From positions 35,907-99,906 of the forward strand of contig JAVJQT010000011.1 in the NCBI GenBank assembly GCA_040218795.1: DNA of 64,000 nucleotides, given 5' to 3'. This document shows positions 8,893-18,042 of the stretch, piece after piece. A program made the translations under genes and the position numbers. Within the stretch, counting starts at the first letter, position 1, and every line of letters begins with the position of its first letter. The notes under the pieces were generated by a model. It saw nothing but the letters and a program-made list of their open reading frames with translations. It did not search any database and was not told the origin of the DNA. The DNA comes from CCMP332 sp040218795. Lineage in GTDB: Bacteria > Bacteroidota > Bacteroidia > Cytophagales > CCMP332.

Positions 8893-9609
8893 ATGGATTT
8901 TCGAAAGCCAATAAAAGAATTCACAAAAAAATTTGATTTTAAATCCGATTTCCTATTTGAAGGTCTTTCCAATACAGAGAAAAGTCATGTGCAGTCTTTA
9001 TTCGAACATATTCGATTCAAGAGAGGGAGCAAGCTCTTTTATGAGGAGGGAATACCCACCGGTGTTTTCCTAATTGAAGAGGGTCTAATTAAAAAGTATA
9101 AAACGATAATCGGCGAACAAGAGCAGATTTTTTACATCTATACCAATGGTGAGCTATTGGGTTATCATGCGCTTCTTTCAAATGAGCGTTACCAGGATGC
9201 ATGTGAAGCCATTGAGGATACCAAAGTCAGTTTTCTCAGCAAGGAAAATTTTGAAAACTTACTCGATGAAATACCGGTCTTGAAAGAAAACCTGCTGAGC
9301 AACCTGGCACATGAATTTGGTGTTTTGGCCAATACCATTGGCCTGTTGGCGCAAAAAACCCAAAGTGTACGTTTGGCGGTTTTTTTACTGATTATGGAAG
9401 AAAAATATCAAAAATATGACGGCATGAAAGGAGGCATCCGACTCAGTCGATTTGATATGGCCAATCTGATAGGGGCCACAAGAGAAAGTCTGGGACGCTG
9501 TCTGAAAGAATTTAAAGACAGGGGGATAATTAATATAGAGTCAAAAGCCATACGCATTACTGATTATAAAGATCTTTTTGAAAGAATAAATAATGAGGAG
9601 AGTAAATAA
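8893..9609 (+). CDS. Crp/Fnr-family transcriptional regulator
   Basis: This 238-residue protein has an N-terminal cyclic-nucleotide-binding-type beta-barrel (about residues 25-140, 'LFYEEGIPTGVFLIEEGLIKKY') and a C-terminal Crp-type winged helix ('RLSRFDMANLIGATRESLGR' onward, about residues 180-225). The barrel has no cluster of four cysteines, so it is unlikely to carry an Fnr-type iron-sulfur cluster; its effector is unknown. It is transcribed away from the small exported gene and the DAB operon, which makes it a candidate regulator of carbon uptake. A Crp-like site overlaps its own promoter region. Local position is the only evidence for the DAB link. Confidence 0.9.
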   Translation: MDFRKPIKEFTKKFDFKSDFLFEGLSNTEKSHVQSLFEHIRFKRGSKLFYEEGIPTGVFLIEEGLIKKYKTIIGEQEQIFYIYTNGELLGYHALLSNERYQDACEAIEDTKVSFLSKENFENLLDEIPVLKENLLSNLAHEFGVLANTIGLLAQKTQSVRLAVFLLIMEEKYQKYDGMKGGIRLSRFDMANLIGATRESLGRCLKEFKDRGIINIESKAIRITDYKDLFERINNEESK

Positions 9610-10061
9610 TAAGTAATCTAAATTTTTGTCAGGGGATTCATTAATGAAAAACTCCTGATAACCACAGATCTTAAAAAGCGTTATCAATTTGATGGGCAGG
9701 GCAGGGGATTGGAGTTTTTGGAGCAAGAACTTTATCTGATAGCTACCACTTTAATAGCTGATGGAATTACAATTGTTTAGTAGAAATTGTAATTCATAAA
9801 ATAAGTCCAATGAAATAAATTGAATGCGCTTTTATTGTCATTTCTGAGTGGTTCAGGCGTAGCAAGACCATAAGTCGCAGAACTTGGGGAGCTAAATAGT
9901 TTTGGGAAGGCCTTCTAAAGTCAATTAAAACATACTCAACACTTATTGGCAGAGACGAGCAATTTTCAAATTTTTAAGTGGGGCAAAGGATAGGAAAGGG
10001 TGAATGCGTGCGATTGTCACAATAATACAAACTTAATTATCAGTTGGTAATTGCTAAGTAT
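9610..10061. other. 452-bp intergenic region, possible decayed reading frame
   Basis: No convincing gene is present. Positions 9622-9780 are open on the plus strand for 52 codons, giving a protein-like stretch ('NEKLLITTDLKKRYQFD' and 'LEFLEQELYLIATTLIADG'). The frame has no start codon and is preceded by a stop, so it is at most a gene remnant. The rest (9781-10061) shows no ORF or strong hairpin that I can see. The region separates the Crp/Fnr gene from the convergent end of the lacI-type gene. Confidence 0.35.
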
Positions 10062-11090
10062 TTAAGTGCTTCCTCTTTTGATCAGGTGGGTGTCTAGTAT
10101 GATTTGTTTAGAAACAAACACGTGATCAGGATCCTTTTTTCTAAGTTCAATATCTTCAATAAGTAAATTTGCTGAGGTTTCTCCAATTTCATATCCGGGT
10201 TGATGAATGGTAGTAAGGGGAGGATTTGAAACCTGTGCAATTTGGGAATCACTGAAACCTACAATTTTAATGTCATCAGGTACTTTCAAACCGGCATCTT
10301 TAATGGCATTCAAAGCTCCGACACCTACCTGATCTGAAACTGCAAAAATACCATCAGGTGGAATAGAGAGCTTTAGTAATTCCTTACATAATTGATAGCC
10401 TTCATCGTAATTGACTTCCATACACTCTTTAACTAAGGAGGGATCAAAGCCTATATTGGCTTCTACTAATGCTTTTTTATAACCTTCAAATCTGCCCACA
10501 GAATTTAAGGGATTTTTTGGTCCCCTTATATGTGCTATTCTCTTACAGCCACACATAATTAAATGTTTACAAGCAACATATCCACCTTTGACATCATCAA
10601 TAATTACTTTGTTTGTGTCAAAATCTTCGTTCACTTTGTCAAACATAACTACCGGGATATCGTATTCTTTGAGGATGTCGAAATGTGTCATGGACTTTGT
10701 TTCATTGGCAAGCGAGATCATGACTCCATCTACTTTGGTGCTGAACAGTAGATTGATCTGCTTCTTCTCCATTTCCATACTGTTATTAGAAAGTGCTATC
10801 AAAACTCTGTAACCTTTTAACTCAGCCTGGTTCATTATTCCATTGATAACATTGGAAAAAAAATAATGCACGATTTCAGGAATGATTAAACCAATTGTTT
10901 TTGATCCTTTAACTCGAAGAGCAACTGCTTGTGAGTCGGGCTGGTATTGTAATTCATCAGCCAATTGCCTGACCTTTATTTTTGTTGCTTTACTGATGTC
11001 AGGATAATCCTTGAGTGCCTTTGAAACTGTGGTTACGGTAATCCCCAGTTTTTGAGCAATATCCTTCATTGTAATTCTATGTCTTGTCAT
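10062..11090 (-). CDS. LacI-family transcriptional regulator of the sucrose locus
   Basis: This 342-residue protein has the LacI layout: N-terminal helix-turn-helix and hinge ('MKDIAQKLGITVTTVSKALK', residues 8-27, then 'QLADELQYQPDSQAVALR') and a periplasmic-binding-protein-like effector domain from about residue 64 ('TIGLIIPEIVHYFFSNVING'). It is divergent from the TonB receptor and the sucrose phosphorylase/transporter genes, so it is the likely local repressor, released by sucrose or a derivative. A 28-bp inverted repeat with a TAACGTTA core lies in the shared 255-bp promoter region. The effector specificity is inferred from the neighbours only. Confidence 0.9.
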   Translation of the reverse strand: MTRHRITMKDIAQKLGITVTTVSKALKDYPDISKATKIKVRQLADELQYQPDSQAVALRVKGSKTIGLIIPEIVHYFFSNVINGIMNQAELKGYRVLIALSNNSMEMEKKQINLLFSTKVDGVMISLANETKSMTHFDILKEYDIPVVMFDKVNEDFDTNKVIIDDVKGGYVACKHLIMCGCKRIAHIRGPKNPLNSVGRFEGYKKALVEANIGFDPSLVKECMEVNYDEGYQLCKELLKLSIPPDGIFAVSDQVGVGALNAIKDAGLKVPDDIKIVGFSDSQIAQVSNPPLTTIHQPGYEIGETSANLLIEDIELRKKDPDHVFVSKQIILDTHLIKRGST

Positions 11091-11168
11091 AGAGCGTCTT
11101 GTCTCGGTTCATCTAAAAATGGGAGAATTATTATTTAGAATGAATCTAAATTTAAAAATTTTTGATAT

Positions 11169-11196
11169 ACGAAATCGATAACGTTAAGGATTTCGT
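11169..11196. promoter_or_regulatory. putative LacI-type operator, 28-bp inverted repeat
   Basis: Perfect 8-bp arms (acgaaatc at 11169-11176, gatttcgt at 11189-11196) flank a 12-base centre that contains the palindrome taacgtta (11179-11186). Arms and core share the same symmetry centre, and the core has the central CG usual for LacI-family operators. The element lies between the divergent lacI-type gene and the TonB receptor gene. A weaker second symmetrical element (aaacgat...atcgcttt, 11201-11220) follows downstream and touches the possible -33 box. Confidence 0.6.
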
Positions 11197-11217
11197 AAAA
11201 AAACGATCTCGTATCGC

Positions 11218-11249
11218 TTTGATTATTAAAATATTACAGAATAAATTGG
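11218..11249 (+). promoter_or_regulatory. possible Bacteroidota-type promoter for the sucrose operon
   Basis: TTTG at 11218-11221 (-33-like) and taaattgg at 11242-11249 (matching TAnnTTTG at six of the eight positions counting both n) are separated by 20 bp, a typical spacing in this phylum. It lies 97 bp upstream of the TonB receptor start and just downstream of the putative LacI operator. The match is imperfect and other start sites are possible. Confidence 0.3.
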
Positions 11250-11345
11250 CTTTCGATAAAAAACAACTTTTCACACGATTTACGACGCAATTCCTATAAT
11301 TTTTTTGTCAGAAATCTTATTGAAAAGGAATTAAAAATTCTAAAA

Positions 11346-14024
11346 ATGAAAAGACCATTACTAAACAAAACGATTTCAAAGGCACTCAAATTGAGTAGCA
11401 CTTTATTATTGATTTTAGGGCTTGCCGGAAGTGGCTTTGCTCAATCAAAGATTAAGGGTACTGTAAGTGATGAAAATGGAGAACCATTTCCGGGCGTTAC
11501 AGTTGTAATAGAAGGCACTACTCAAGGTGGTGTTTCGAGCATTGATGGAAATTATGAGATTAATACCGACCTAATGGGTGAATACAATCTTGTGTTGTCC
11601 TTTATAGGATATAAAAGGATTGTAGAACCAATTCAACTTAGTTCGGGGGAAGTTACAAAGGATTTTCAAATGCAACTAGATATGATTGGATTAGATGAGG
11701 TGATCATAACAGGTGTTGTAAATCCTAAATCCAAATTAGAATCCAGTGTATCAATTACCACTTTGGATTCAAGGGCAATAGCACAGTCTGCACCAAGAAC
11801 AACTGCAGAAATTTTCAGGACAATTCCTGGTATCAAGTCTGAAGCTTCTGCCGGAGATGGAAACACCAATATTACAGTGAGAGGAGTTCCTATATCCGCC
11901 GGTGGGTCGAGATATCTGCAACTGCAGGAAGATGGTCTACCAGTATTGCTTTATGGTGATATTGCCTTTAGTACACAAGATCAATACATCCGTGCAGATC
12001 AGACAATTGAAAGAATTGAAGCGATAAGAGGTGGGTCAGCTGCTGTAACTACAAGTAACGGACCAGCTGGTATTATAAATTTCATATCCAAAACAGGAAA
12101 TGTTGAGGGTGGAAGTGTTGGAACTTCTTTTGGCTTAAATTACAATTCATTCCGAACAGATTTTGAGTACGGTTCACCAATTGGAAATAATACTTCATTT
12201 CACATTGGAGGTTTCCTGAGACAAGGTGAAGGTCCAAGAAATGCCAATCACACAGTCAATCATGGAGGACAAATCAAAGCAAACCTCACCAAAAATTTCA
12301 AGAATGGTTTAGCAAGAGTATATTATAAAATGCTTAACGATAATACAGCAGCATATATGCCGATGCCAATTGAAGTTTCAGGCACAAATGCAAGTCCAAC
12401 ATGGAAGTCTATTGATGGCTTTGATGCAGCATCAAATGGACTTCAATCTCCATTTTTCCAGCAAAATTTTGGATTAGGTCCTGATGGAAATGCTAGAAAC
12501 GTATCTATTACGGATGGCATTCATTCAAATTCTCAAACCGTGGGTTCTTATTTGGAATTTGATCTATCTGACAGCTGGACTATTTCAAATAATTCAAGAA
12601 TTGCCTTTAATAAAGGAAGGTTTGTTGCTCCTTTTACTGCCGAAGTAGGTGTGGGAACAAACATCGTTCAACCCATTCTTGTTGCCAATGGAGATACCAA
12701 TGCGACCGGAGGAGCATTGCCTTTTTCTTTGAATACGGTCTCCAGCGGGAATACGGTAAACCCAAATGATATCTTGCAAAGAATCCATCTTTTTGACGTT
12801 GAATTGGAAAACTTCAACAATTTCATGAGCAATACACAGCTAACTAAGAGATTTAATAATCTGGCTGTGACTGCAGGGTTTTTTAAAGCTTATCAAAATA
12901 TTGAAATGTCGTGGTTGTGGAATACATACCTGATGCAGGTAAAAGAAGATGCTGAACTTGTTAATATCAACTCAAATGGAGCGGATATTACTGATGATGG
13001 TTTAGTAAACTATGGTGTGCCTTTATGGGGAAACTGTTGTACAGGAAAATACAATACCAATTATGATGTAACGGCCCCGTATTTAAATGCTGCATTTGAA
13101 ATTTCAGAGAATTTGAATGTTGATGCGGGTGTAAGATACGACTTTGTAGAAGTTGGAGGATTAGTGACACCTAGTCAGCAATTAACAAATTTTGATGTAA
13201 ATGGAAACGGTACCATCGAAGCTCCGGAAAAAAGTGTTTCACAAGTTGATAACGCCAATTCTAAAGTTGTAAACTATAACTATGATTATGTAAGTTATTC
13301 AGCAGGTGCGAACTATAAACTATCAAATAATACTGCCGTTTTTGCCAGAATGAGTCAGGGATATGTTGGTAATGGCGAGAGAGCCACATGGCATCAGGGC
13401 GGCCCATATTTAGAAAATAAAGCACCAAAAAATTCTCTTTTTCAAGCTGAAGCCGGATATAAGAAAAGATTCGAAAAAGGTGGATTATTTGTAACGGGTT
13501 TCTACGCAGATACAAGGGAAGAAGCAGGAGTAGAAGCTACTACGCAGAATGTGTTAAGCAATGATTATCGGTCTTTTGGTTTGGAAATTGAGAGTAATTT
13601 CAGATTTAAGGCATTTGATATTAGAACTGCCCTTACATACGTAGATGCTGAAATCGTAGATAATGATGGAGATGTGAATATTGGGAATACACCAAGAAGA
13701 CAGCCTGCATTCCAATTCAATTTAATTCCGTCTTACAACCATTCTAAAGGTCATTCGATTGGTTTGAGTTTGATAGGTCAAACCGAATCCTACGCTCAGG
13801 ATAACAACGAACTTATTATGCCGGGATATCTTATTATAAATGGTTATATCTCTGCTAAACTATCGGAAGGTCTTACTTTTTCGGTAAATGCTAATAACTT
13901 GGCAAATGCCATTGGTATCACAGAATCTGAAGAAGGCTCTATAACAGAGAACACAACAAATTATATCAGAGCCAGATCAATTGCAGGAAGATCGCTTGTG
14001 GCTAGCTTGAATTTGAGATTCTAA
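11346..14024 (+). CDS. TonB-dependent outer-membrane receptor, probable sucrose/oligosaccharide uptake
   Basis: This 892-residue protein has a signal peptide (residues 1 to ~32, ending near 'GSGFAQS'), a carboxypeptidase-regulatory-like domain ('IKGTVSDENGEPFPGVTVVI', ~35-115), a plug domain ('APRTTAEIFRTIPGIKSE', 'RIEAIRGGSAAVTTSNGPAG') and a C-terminal beta-barrel ending in Phe ('LVASLNLRF'). It imports a substrate across the outer membrane using TonB energy. No SusD partner follows, so it is not a classical SusCD pair. Position upstream of sucrose phosphorylase and a sugar symporter, under a LacI regulator, points to sucrose or a related glucoside. A stem-loop separates it from the next gene. 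Confidence 0.92.
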   Translation: MKRPLLNKTISKALKLSSTLLLILGLAGSGFAQSKIKGTVSDENGEPFPGVTVVIEGTTQGGVSSIDGNYEINTDLMGEYNLVLSFIGYKRIVEPIQLSSGEVTKDFQMQLDMIGLDEVIITGVVNPKSKLESSVSITTLDSRAIAQSAPRTTAEIFRTIPGIKSEASAGDGNTNITVRGVPISAGGSRYLQLQEDGLPVLLYGDIAFSTQDQYIRADQTIERIEAIRGGSAAVTTSNGPAGIINFISKTGNVEGGSVGTSFGLNYNSFRTDFEYGSPIGNNTSFHIGGFLRQGEGPRNANHTVNHGGQIKANLTKNFKNGLARVYYKMLNDNTAAYMPMPIEVSGTNASPTWKSIDGFDAASNGLQSPFFQQNFGLGPDGNARNVSITDGIHSNSQTVGSYLEFDLSDSWTISNNSRIAFNKGRFVAPFTAEVGVGTNIVQPILVANGDTNATGGALPFSLNTVSSGNTVNPNDILQRIHLFDVELENFNNFMSNTQLTKRFNNLAVTAGFFKAYQNIEMSWLWNTYLMQVKEDAELVNINSNGADITDDGLVNYGVPLWGNCCTGKYNTNYDVTAPYLNAAFEISENLNVDAGVRYDFVEVGGLVTPSQQLTNFDVNGNGTIEAPEKSVSQVDNANSKVVNYNYDYVSYSAGANYKLSNNTAVFARMSQGYVGNGERATWHQGGPYLENKAPKNSLFQAEAGYKKRFEKGGLFVTGFYADTREEAGVEATTQNVLSNDYRSFGLEIESNFRFKAFDIRTALTYVDAEIVDNDGDVNIGNTPRRQPAFQFNLIPSYNHSKGHSIGLSLIGQTESYAQDNNELIMPGYLIINGYISAKLSEGLTFSVNANNLANAIGITESEEGSITENTTNYIRARSIAGRSLVASLNLRF

Positions 14025-14037
14025 TATTTTTAAAAAC

Positions 14038-14062
14038 AAAGGGTGGCTCCAGGTCACCCTTT
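14038..14062 (+). terminator. stem-loop between TonB receptor and sucrose phosphorylase
   Basis: AAAGGGTG (14038-14045) pairs perfectly with CACCCTTT (14055-14062) around a 9-base loop. It follows the receptor stop codon by 13 bp and ends 8 bp before the next start codon. No long T-run follows, so it may act as a partial terminator or an mRNA-stabilising hairpin that sets differing expression of receptor and enzyme, rather than as a full stop. Confidence 0.5.
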
Positions 14063-14070
14063 ATCTTATC

Positions 14071-15573
14071 ATGGATAACAAAGTTCAACTTGTCACTTAT
14101 GTTGATAGATTCGGAAGAGGAAATCTGAAAGATTTTAAGGATTTTTTAGAAAAAGAAATACCTGATTTATTTGCAGGATTACATCTTCTTCCATTTTTCT
14201 TTCCTTATGACGGTGCTGATGCCGGTTATGATCCCAATGATAACAGAATACTCGATCCGAGAATAGGAAAGTGGGAAAATGTAAAATCACTTTCATCTGA
14301 ATATTCTATAGTATTGGATTTAATCATTAATCACATTTCTGAAAAATCCACTGAATTTCGGGATGTCTTATCCCATGGGAGTAAATCCAAATATTTCGAC
14401 CTTTTCCTAACTAAAGAAAAAGTTTTTGGTGGAATGCCAAAGGAGTCGGAAATAGATAAAATATACAGACCAAGACCAAATCGACCTTTTTCGCTTAGAA
14501 AAATCGAAAATGGCGAAAACATTGAATTTTGGACAACATTTAGCCATAAGCAGATTGATATAGATGTCAACTCAATTCTTGGAAAACAATACATTGATTC
14601 GATTTTAAAAATATTTTCGGATAATGAGATTAAAATTATTCGTCTTGACGCAGTGGGCTATGCAATTAAGAAACCGGGTACCTCCTGTTTTATGATTCCA
14701 GAGACTTATGCTTTTATCGATAAAGTGGTAAGTCATGCTCATAGCTATGGTATTGAAGTTTTAGTTGAAATTCACTCACATTATCAAACGCAAATTGAAA
14801 TTGCAAAACATAGCGACTATGTCTATGATTTTGCACTACCACCTCTTGTACTTCACAGTTTGTTTTCCAAAAACTTTGAACGTTTGAAATATTGGTATTC
14901 GATCAGTCCTAAAAACTGTATTACCGTACTCGATACACACGATGGAATTGGTGTAATGGATGTCGCTTCAACTGAAAATTCAGAAGGCCTGATCACGGAC
15001 AATGAACTCGACAAGCTGGTTAATACCATTCACAGTAATTCAAATGGAGAAAGCCAGAAAGCAACCGGGAGTGCTGCGTCAAATCTCGATTTATATCAGG
15101 TGAACTGTACATTTTATAGTGCTTTATCTTGCAGTGACGCCGAATATATCATAGCAAGAGCCATCCAATTCTTTAGTCCAGGTATTCCTCAAGTGTATTA
15201 TGCTGGTTTTTTGGCTGAAGCCAATGATATGGAATTGCTTAAAAGCACAAGCGTGGGAAGAGACATCAACAGGCCTTATCTGGATTGGTCAGAGATTAAA
15301 GACAAGCTTGAAAAACCGGTAGTTAAAGTTTTAATTGACTTAATAAAATTTAGGAATACAAATGCTTCTTTCAAGGGAGAATTTAATCTTATAGAGTCAA
15401 ATAAGGAGGTATTGCACATTGTCTGGACAAATGATAAAGTCAAATCAGAATTGATAATTGACTTGTTAAAAACAAGTTGTCAGATAAAACTTACGGAGGA
15501 TAATAAAAGTCAATGGATTGATCTAATGCACTTGCTTAACGATTACAATAATGTTCAAAAAACCAAAGCTTAA
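14071..15573 (+). CDS. sucrose phosphorylase (GH13 subfamily 18)
   Basis: This 500-residue cytoplasmic enzyme should convert sucrose and phosphate to glucose-1-phosphate and fructose. It aligns by eye along its length with bifidobacterial sucrose phosphorylase: 'HLLPFFFPYDGADAGYDP' near the start, nucleophile Asp193 ('IRLDAVGYAIKKPGTS'), acid/base Glu233 ('LVEIHSHYQ') and transition-state Asp291 ('VLDTHDGIGVMD'). 'QVYYAGFLAEANDMELL' and 'GRDINRPY' are also kept. Related enzymes act on glucosylglycerate, glucosylglycerol or sucrose-6-phosphate. Sucrose is favoured by the adjacent SUT-type transporter and fructokinase, and because transport is not by PTS. The 3' end overlaps the transporter gene by 23 bp. 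Confidence 0.92.
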   Translation: MDNKVQLVTYVDRFGRGNLKDFKDFLEKEIPDLFAGLHLLPFFFPYDGADAGYDPNDNRILDPRIGKWENVKSLSSEYSIVLDLIINHISEKSTEFRDVLSHGSKSKYFDLFLTKEKVFGGMPKESEIDKIYRPRPNRPFSLRKIENGENIEFWTTFSHKQIDIDVNSILGKQYIDSILKIFSDNEIKIIRLDAVGYAIKKPGTSCFMIPETYAFIDKVVSHAHSYGIEVLVEIHSHYQTQIEIAKHSDYVYDFALPPLVLHSLFSKNFERLKYWYSISPKNCITVLDTHDGIGVMDVASTENSEGLITDNELDKLVNTIHSNSNGESQKATGSAASNLDLYQVNCTFYSALSCSDAEYIIARAIQFFSPGIPQVYYAGFLAEANDMELLKSTSVGRDINRPYLDWSEIKDKLEKPVVKVLIDLIKFRNTNASFKGEFNLIESNKEVLHIVWTNDKVKSELIIDLLKTSCQIKLTEDNKSQWIDLMHLLNDYNNVQKTKA

Positions 15574-16987
15574 TTTTTGGCAGATATGGAATATGAATGT
15601 TGGATTCTTCGGTATCCAATTCAGTTTTGGTCTCCAGCAAACTGCAGTAAATCCAATCTTCTCTTTTTTAGGTGCAGATCACGCTGATTTACCACTCTTA
15701 AATCTAGCCGGACCCGTTACAGGCTTTATTATTCAACCAATCATAGGTGCTATTTCTGACAAGACCTGGATACCGGGTTGGGGTAGAAGAAAGCCATTTT
15801 TTATGATGGGCGCTATTTTGGCGAGCTTATGCCTTTTTGCCTTTCCTTATAGTTCAGAGTTATGGTTCGCTGTTGGGTTATTATGGATTCTTGACGTAGG
15901 CAATAACACGGCAATGGAGCCTTACCGTGCCTTTGTTGGTGATAAACTGGCGGATGACCAACTGACCTATGGTTTTCAAATGCAAAGCTTATTTGTTGGA
16001 GCCGGTATTACCTTAGCCAATTTCTCCATCTTTATGTTCCAGGATTGGTTTAGCGATCCAGGCCTGAGTTCAAGCATTTGCGACCCCACCGATGAGACAG
16101 TTACATCTATTCCTACCTGGGTGTACTATTCATTTTTTCTGGGTGCTATCGCCTCAATTGTTACAACAGTGTGGACCGTATTAACTACCCCGGCCATTCC
16201 TCCATCTGAGAAGCAATTAGCTGAAATAAAAGAATTTAGAAGTAAGCCATTTGGAACAAGGATTTCGGAACCATTCAAAGAAATTATAGACGCGATTGGT
16301 GACATGCCAAAATTACTAAAGGATCTTTCCCTTGTTTACTTGTTTCAGTGGTATGCACTATTTATTTATTGGCAGTTTATTACGCCCATGTTGAGAAGAA
16401 GTATGTTTGGAATTAGCAATGAAGACATAAGCAAACTTGAAGGAATTAAGGAAATCTGCATGGCAGGTGGTGACATTATTCCGACAGATTTGGGATTTGC
16501 AGAGCGCATACAAAATATGTCTGAGCAAGCATTGGCTCAAACAGGCCTGATGAACGGTACATACAATTTTGTGACAATGATTGTAGCCTTGGCACTCGTG
16601 CCGATCGCAGCAAAAGTTGGAAACAAAATAGTGTATGTTTCCAGCTTATTTCTCACAGGAATTGCCATGTTTATGTTACCATTTATTCGGGATCAATGGT
16701 TATTACTTTTTCCTATGATTCTATTTGGTATAGGATGGGCGACTATGATGGGCGTGCCATACTCCATGGTTTCAAAGGTGATACCTCAGGAAAGGAGAGG
16801 AGTATACATGGGGATCGTCAATATGATGATCGTCATCCCTATGTTCATTCAAACCCTTTCGTTTGGATCTATTGTCAAACACTTATTAAACGACAATCCT
16901 ATCAATGCAATTCTTTTTGCAGGAACAGCATTTTTAATCGCCGGATTTTTAGCACTTAGACTTAAAGTATCAAAGCAATATTTATGA
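15551..16987 (+). CDS. MFS / GPH-type sugar:cation symporter, probable sucrose transporter
   Basis: This 478-residue inner-membrane protein has about 12 hydrophobic segments and an early 'GWGRRKPFFMMGAI' loop typical of sucrose/maltose symporters (plant SUT and SLC45-like proteins). An 'NTAMEPYRAFVGDKL' segment, also typical of that family, follows. It likely carries sucrose inward with a proton or sodium ion. The start codon lies inside the sucrose phosphorylase gene (23-bp overlap), so the two are translationally coupled. The last codons overlap a short 39-codon frame beginning at 16984. Other disaccharides are possible; the coupling to sucrose phosphorylase makes sucrose the best guess. 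Confidence 0.9.
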   Translation: MFKKPKLNFWQIWNMNVGFFGIQFSFGLQQTAVNPIFSFLGADHADLPLLNLAGPVTGFIIQPIIGAISDKTWIPGWGRRKPFFMMGAILASLCLFAFPYSSELWFAVGLLWILDVGNNTAMEPYRAFVGDKLADDQLTYGFQMQSLFVGAGITLANFSIFMFQDWFSDPGLSSSICDPTDETVTSIPTWVYYSFFLGAIASIVTTVWTVLTTPAIPPSEKQLAEIKEFRSKPFGTRISEPFKEIIDAIGDMPKLLKDLSLVYLFQWYALFIYWQFITPMLRRSMFGISNEDISKLEGIKEICMAGGDIIPTDLGFAERIQNMSEQALAQTGLMNGTYNFVTMIVALALVPIAAKVGNKIVYVSSLFLTGIAMFMLPFIRDQWLLLFPMILFGIGWATMMGVPYSMVSKVIPQERRGVYMGIVNMMIVIPMFIQTLSFGSIVKHLLNDNPINAILFAGTAFLIAGFLALRLKVSKQYL

Positions 16988-17103
16988 GCCTTAGGTTATT
17001 AATCTTTTTTCGAACGATTTTTTTTAGTTTTTGGATTTGCATCAATGCATACAATAAGCTAGTTAATCATGAATTGGGTCATGCAATCAATACCGGCCAT
17101 TAA
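16984..17103 (+). CDS. possible small membrane peptide overlapping the symporter stop codon
   Basis: A 39-codon frame starts with an ATG that overlaps the transporter's TGA by 4 bp, an arrangement used for translational coupling. The predicted peptide has one hydrophobic segment ('LLIFFRTIFFSFWICI') and then 'NHELGHAIN', which contains a chance-like HExxH zinc motif. I recognise no family. The overlap and hydrophobic segment argue for it; its length and lack of known relatives argue against. It may be only read-through sequence. Confidence 0.3.
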   Translation: MSLRLLIFFRTIFFSFWICINAYNKLVNHELGHAINTGH

Positions 17104-17169
17104 GAGAGGAATATAATCAATAGGGCCATTTTAATTTAAATTGCAGAAGCACAAAAGGAAGTCTAGCAA

Positions 17170-18042
17170 ATGAATATTCTTGTTTTCGGTGAAATAGTAT
17201 GGGACATCATAGAGGAGAAAGAGCACCTCGGTGGAGCACCATTAAACTTTGCGGCACACACTGCTCAATTGGGAAATAATCTTTCCATCGTTTCAGCAGT
17301 TGGCAAGGATCGACTAGGCTCACAAGCCTTGCAAGAACTCGCCAAATTATCAATAGATACACAGTTTGTTCAGGTATTAAAAAAAGCCATGACAGGTACT
17401 GTTCAGGTAAAATTGGATCATGGGCAGCCTAAGTATAGAATTATTGAAAAAGTTGCTTACGATTTCATTGATTTTGATGAAATGGATACCCGATTATTGA
17501 GTGAATTTGATGTCTTTTATTTTGGAACCTTAGCTCAAAGAAATTGGAAAAGCCGAAACACCTTAGCGAAAATATTTACGCACTGTTCCTTCCAACATAT
17601 TTTTTGTGATTTAAACCTTCGTAAAGCTTGCTATTCTAAAGAAATCATAGCTTCATCTATTGCACAGTGTACCATGCTAAAGTTAAATGATGAAGAAGTT
17701 GAAGAAGTTTCAAAACTATTATTTGACACAAATGCAGCTGGGTTAACTGAATTTTGGGAAATGCTTAGCAATCGATTCTCAAATGTTAAAATAATGATTA
17801 TCACGCTGGGGAAGGAAGGATGTCGGATTATCACAAAGGATGATGATTTACACATTCCGGCTGAGCCTTGCCTAGTGAAGGATACAATTGGCGCTGGAGA
17901 TGCCTTTTCTGCAGCATTTGTCAATGAATATTTAAAGCAGGGAGATCTGGAGCTTGCAGGACGAAAAGCAAACAAAATGGCAGCTTTCGTAGCATCTTCT
18001 GATGGTGCTATTCCTGAATTGCCAGGTGATTATTTTCAATAA
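17170..18042 (+). CDS. PfkB-family carbohydrate kinase, probable fructokinase
   Basis: This 290-residue kinase shows both PfkB signatures: an N-terminal 'HLGGAPLNFAAHTAQLGN' sugar-binding stretch and the C-terminal 'DTIGAGDAFSAAF' with catalytic Asp244. It should phosphorylate the fructose released by sucrose phosphorylase, so that it enters glycolysis. It lies 182 bp beyond the transporter and is the last gene of the sucrose locus, probably in the same regulon. Other PfkB substrates (ribose, adenosine, tagatose-6-P) are possible on sequence alone; the location decides for fructose. Confidence 0.87.
   Translation: MNILVFGEIVWDIIEEKEHLGGAPLNFAAHTAQLGNNLSIVSAVGKDRLGSQALQELAKLSIDTQFVQVLKKAMTGTVQVKLDHGQPKYRIIEKVAYDFIDFDEMDTRLLSEFDVFYFGTLAQRNWKSRNTLAKIFTHCSFQHIFCDLNLRKACYSKEIIASSIAQCTMLKLNDEEVEEVSKLLFDTNAAGLTEFWEMLSNRFSNVKIMIITLGKEGCRIITKDDDLHIPAEPCLVKDTIGAGDAFSAAFVNEYLKQGDLELAGRKANKMAAFVASSDGAIPELPGDYFQ

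Noticed and set aside
9622..9780. 52-codon open stretch on the plus strand that reads like protein
   Set aside because: It has no start codon and is preceded by a stop; at best it is a remnant, so it is only mentioned in the intergenic entry.
17062..17100. Zinc metalloprotease suggested by HELGH
   Set aside because: The frame is only 39 codons, far too short for a protease fold; the motif is likely chance.
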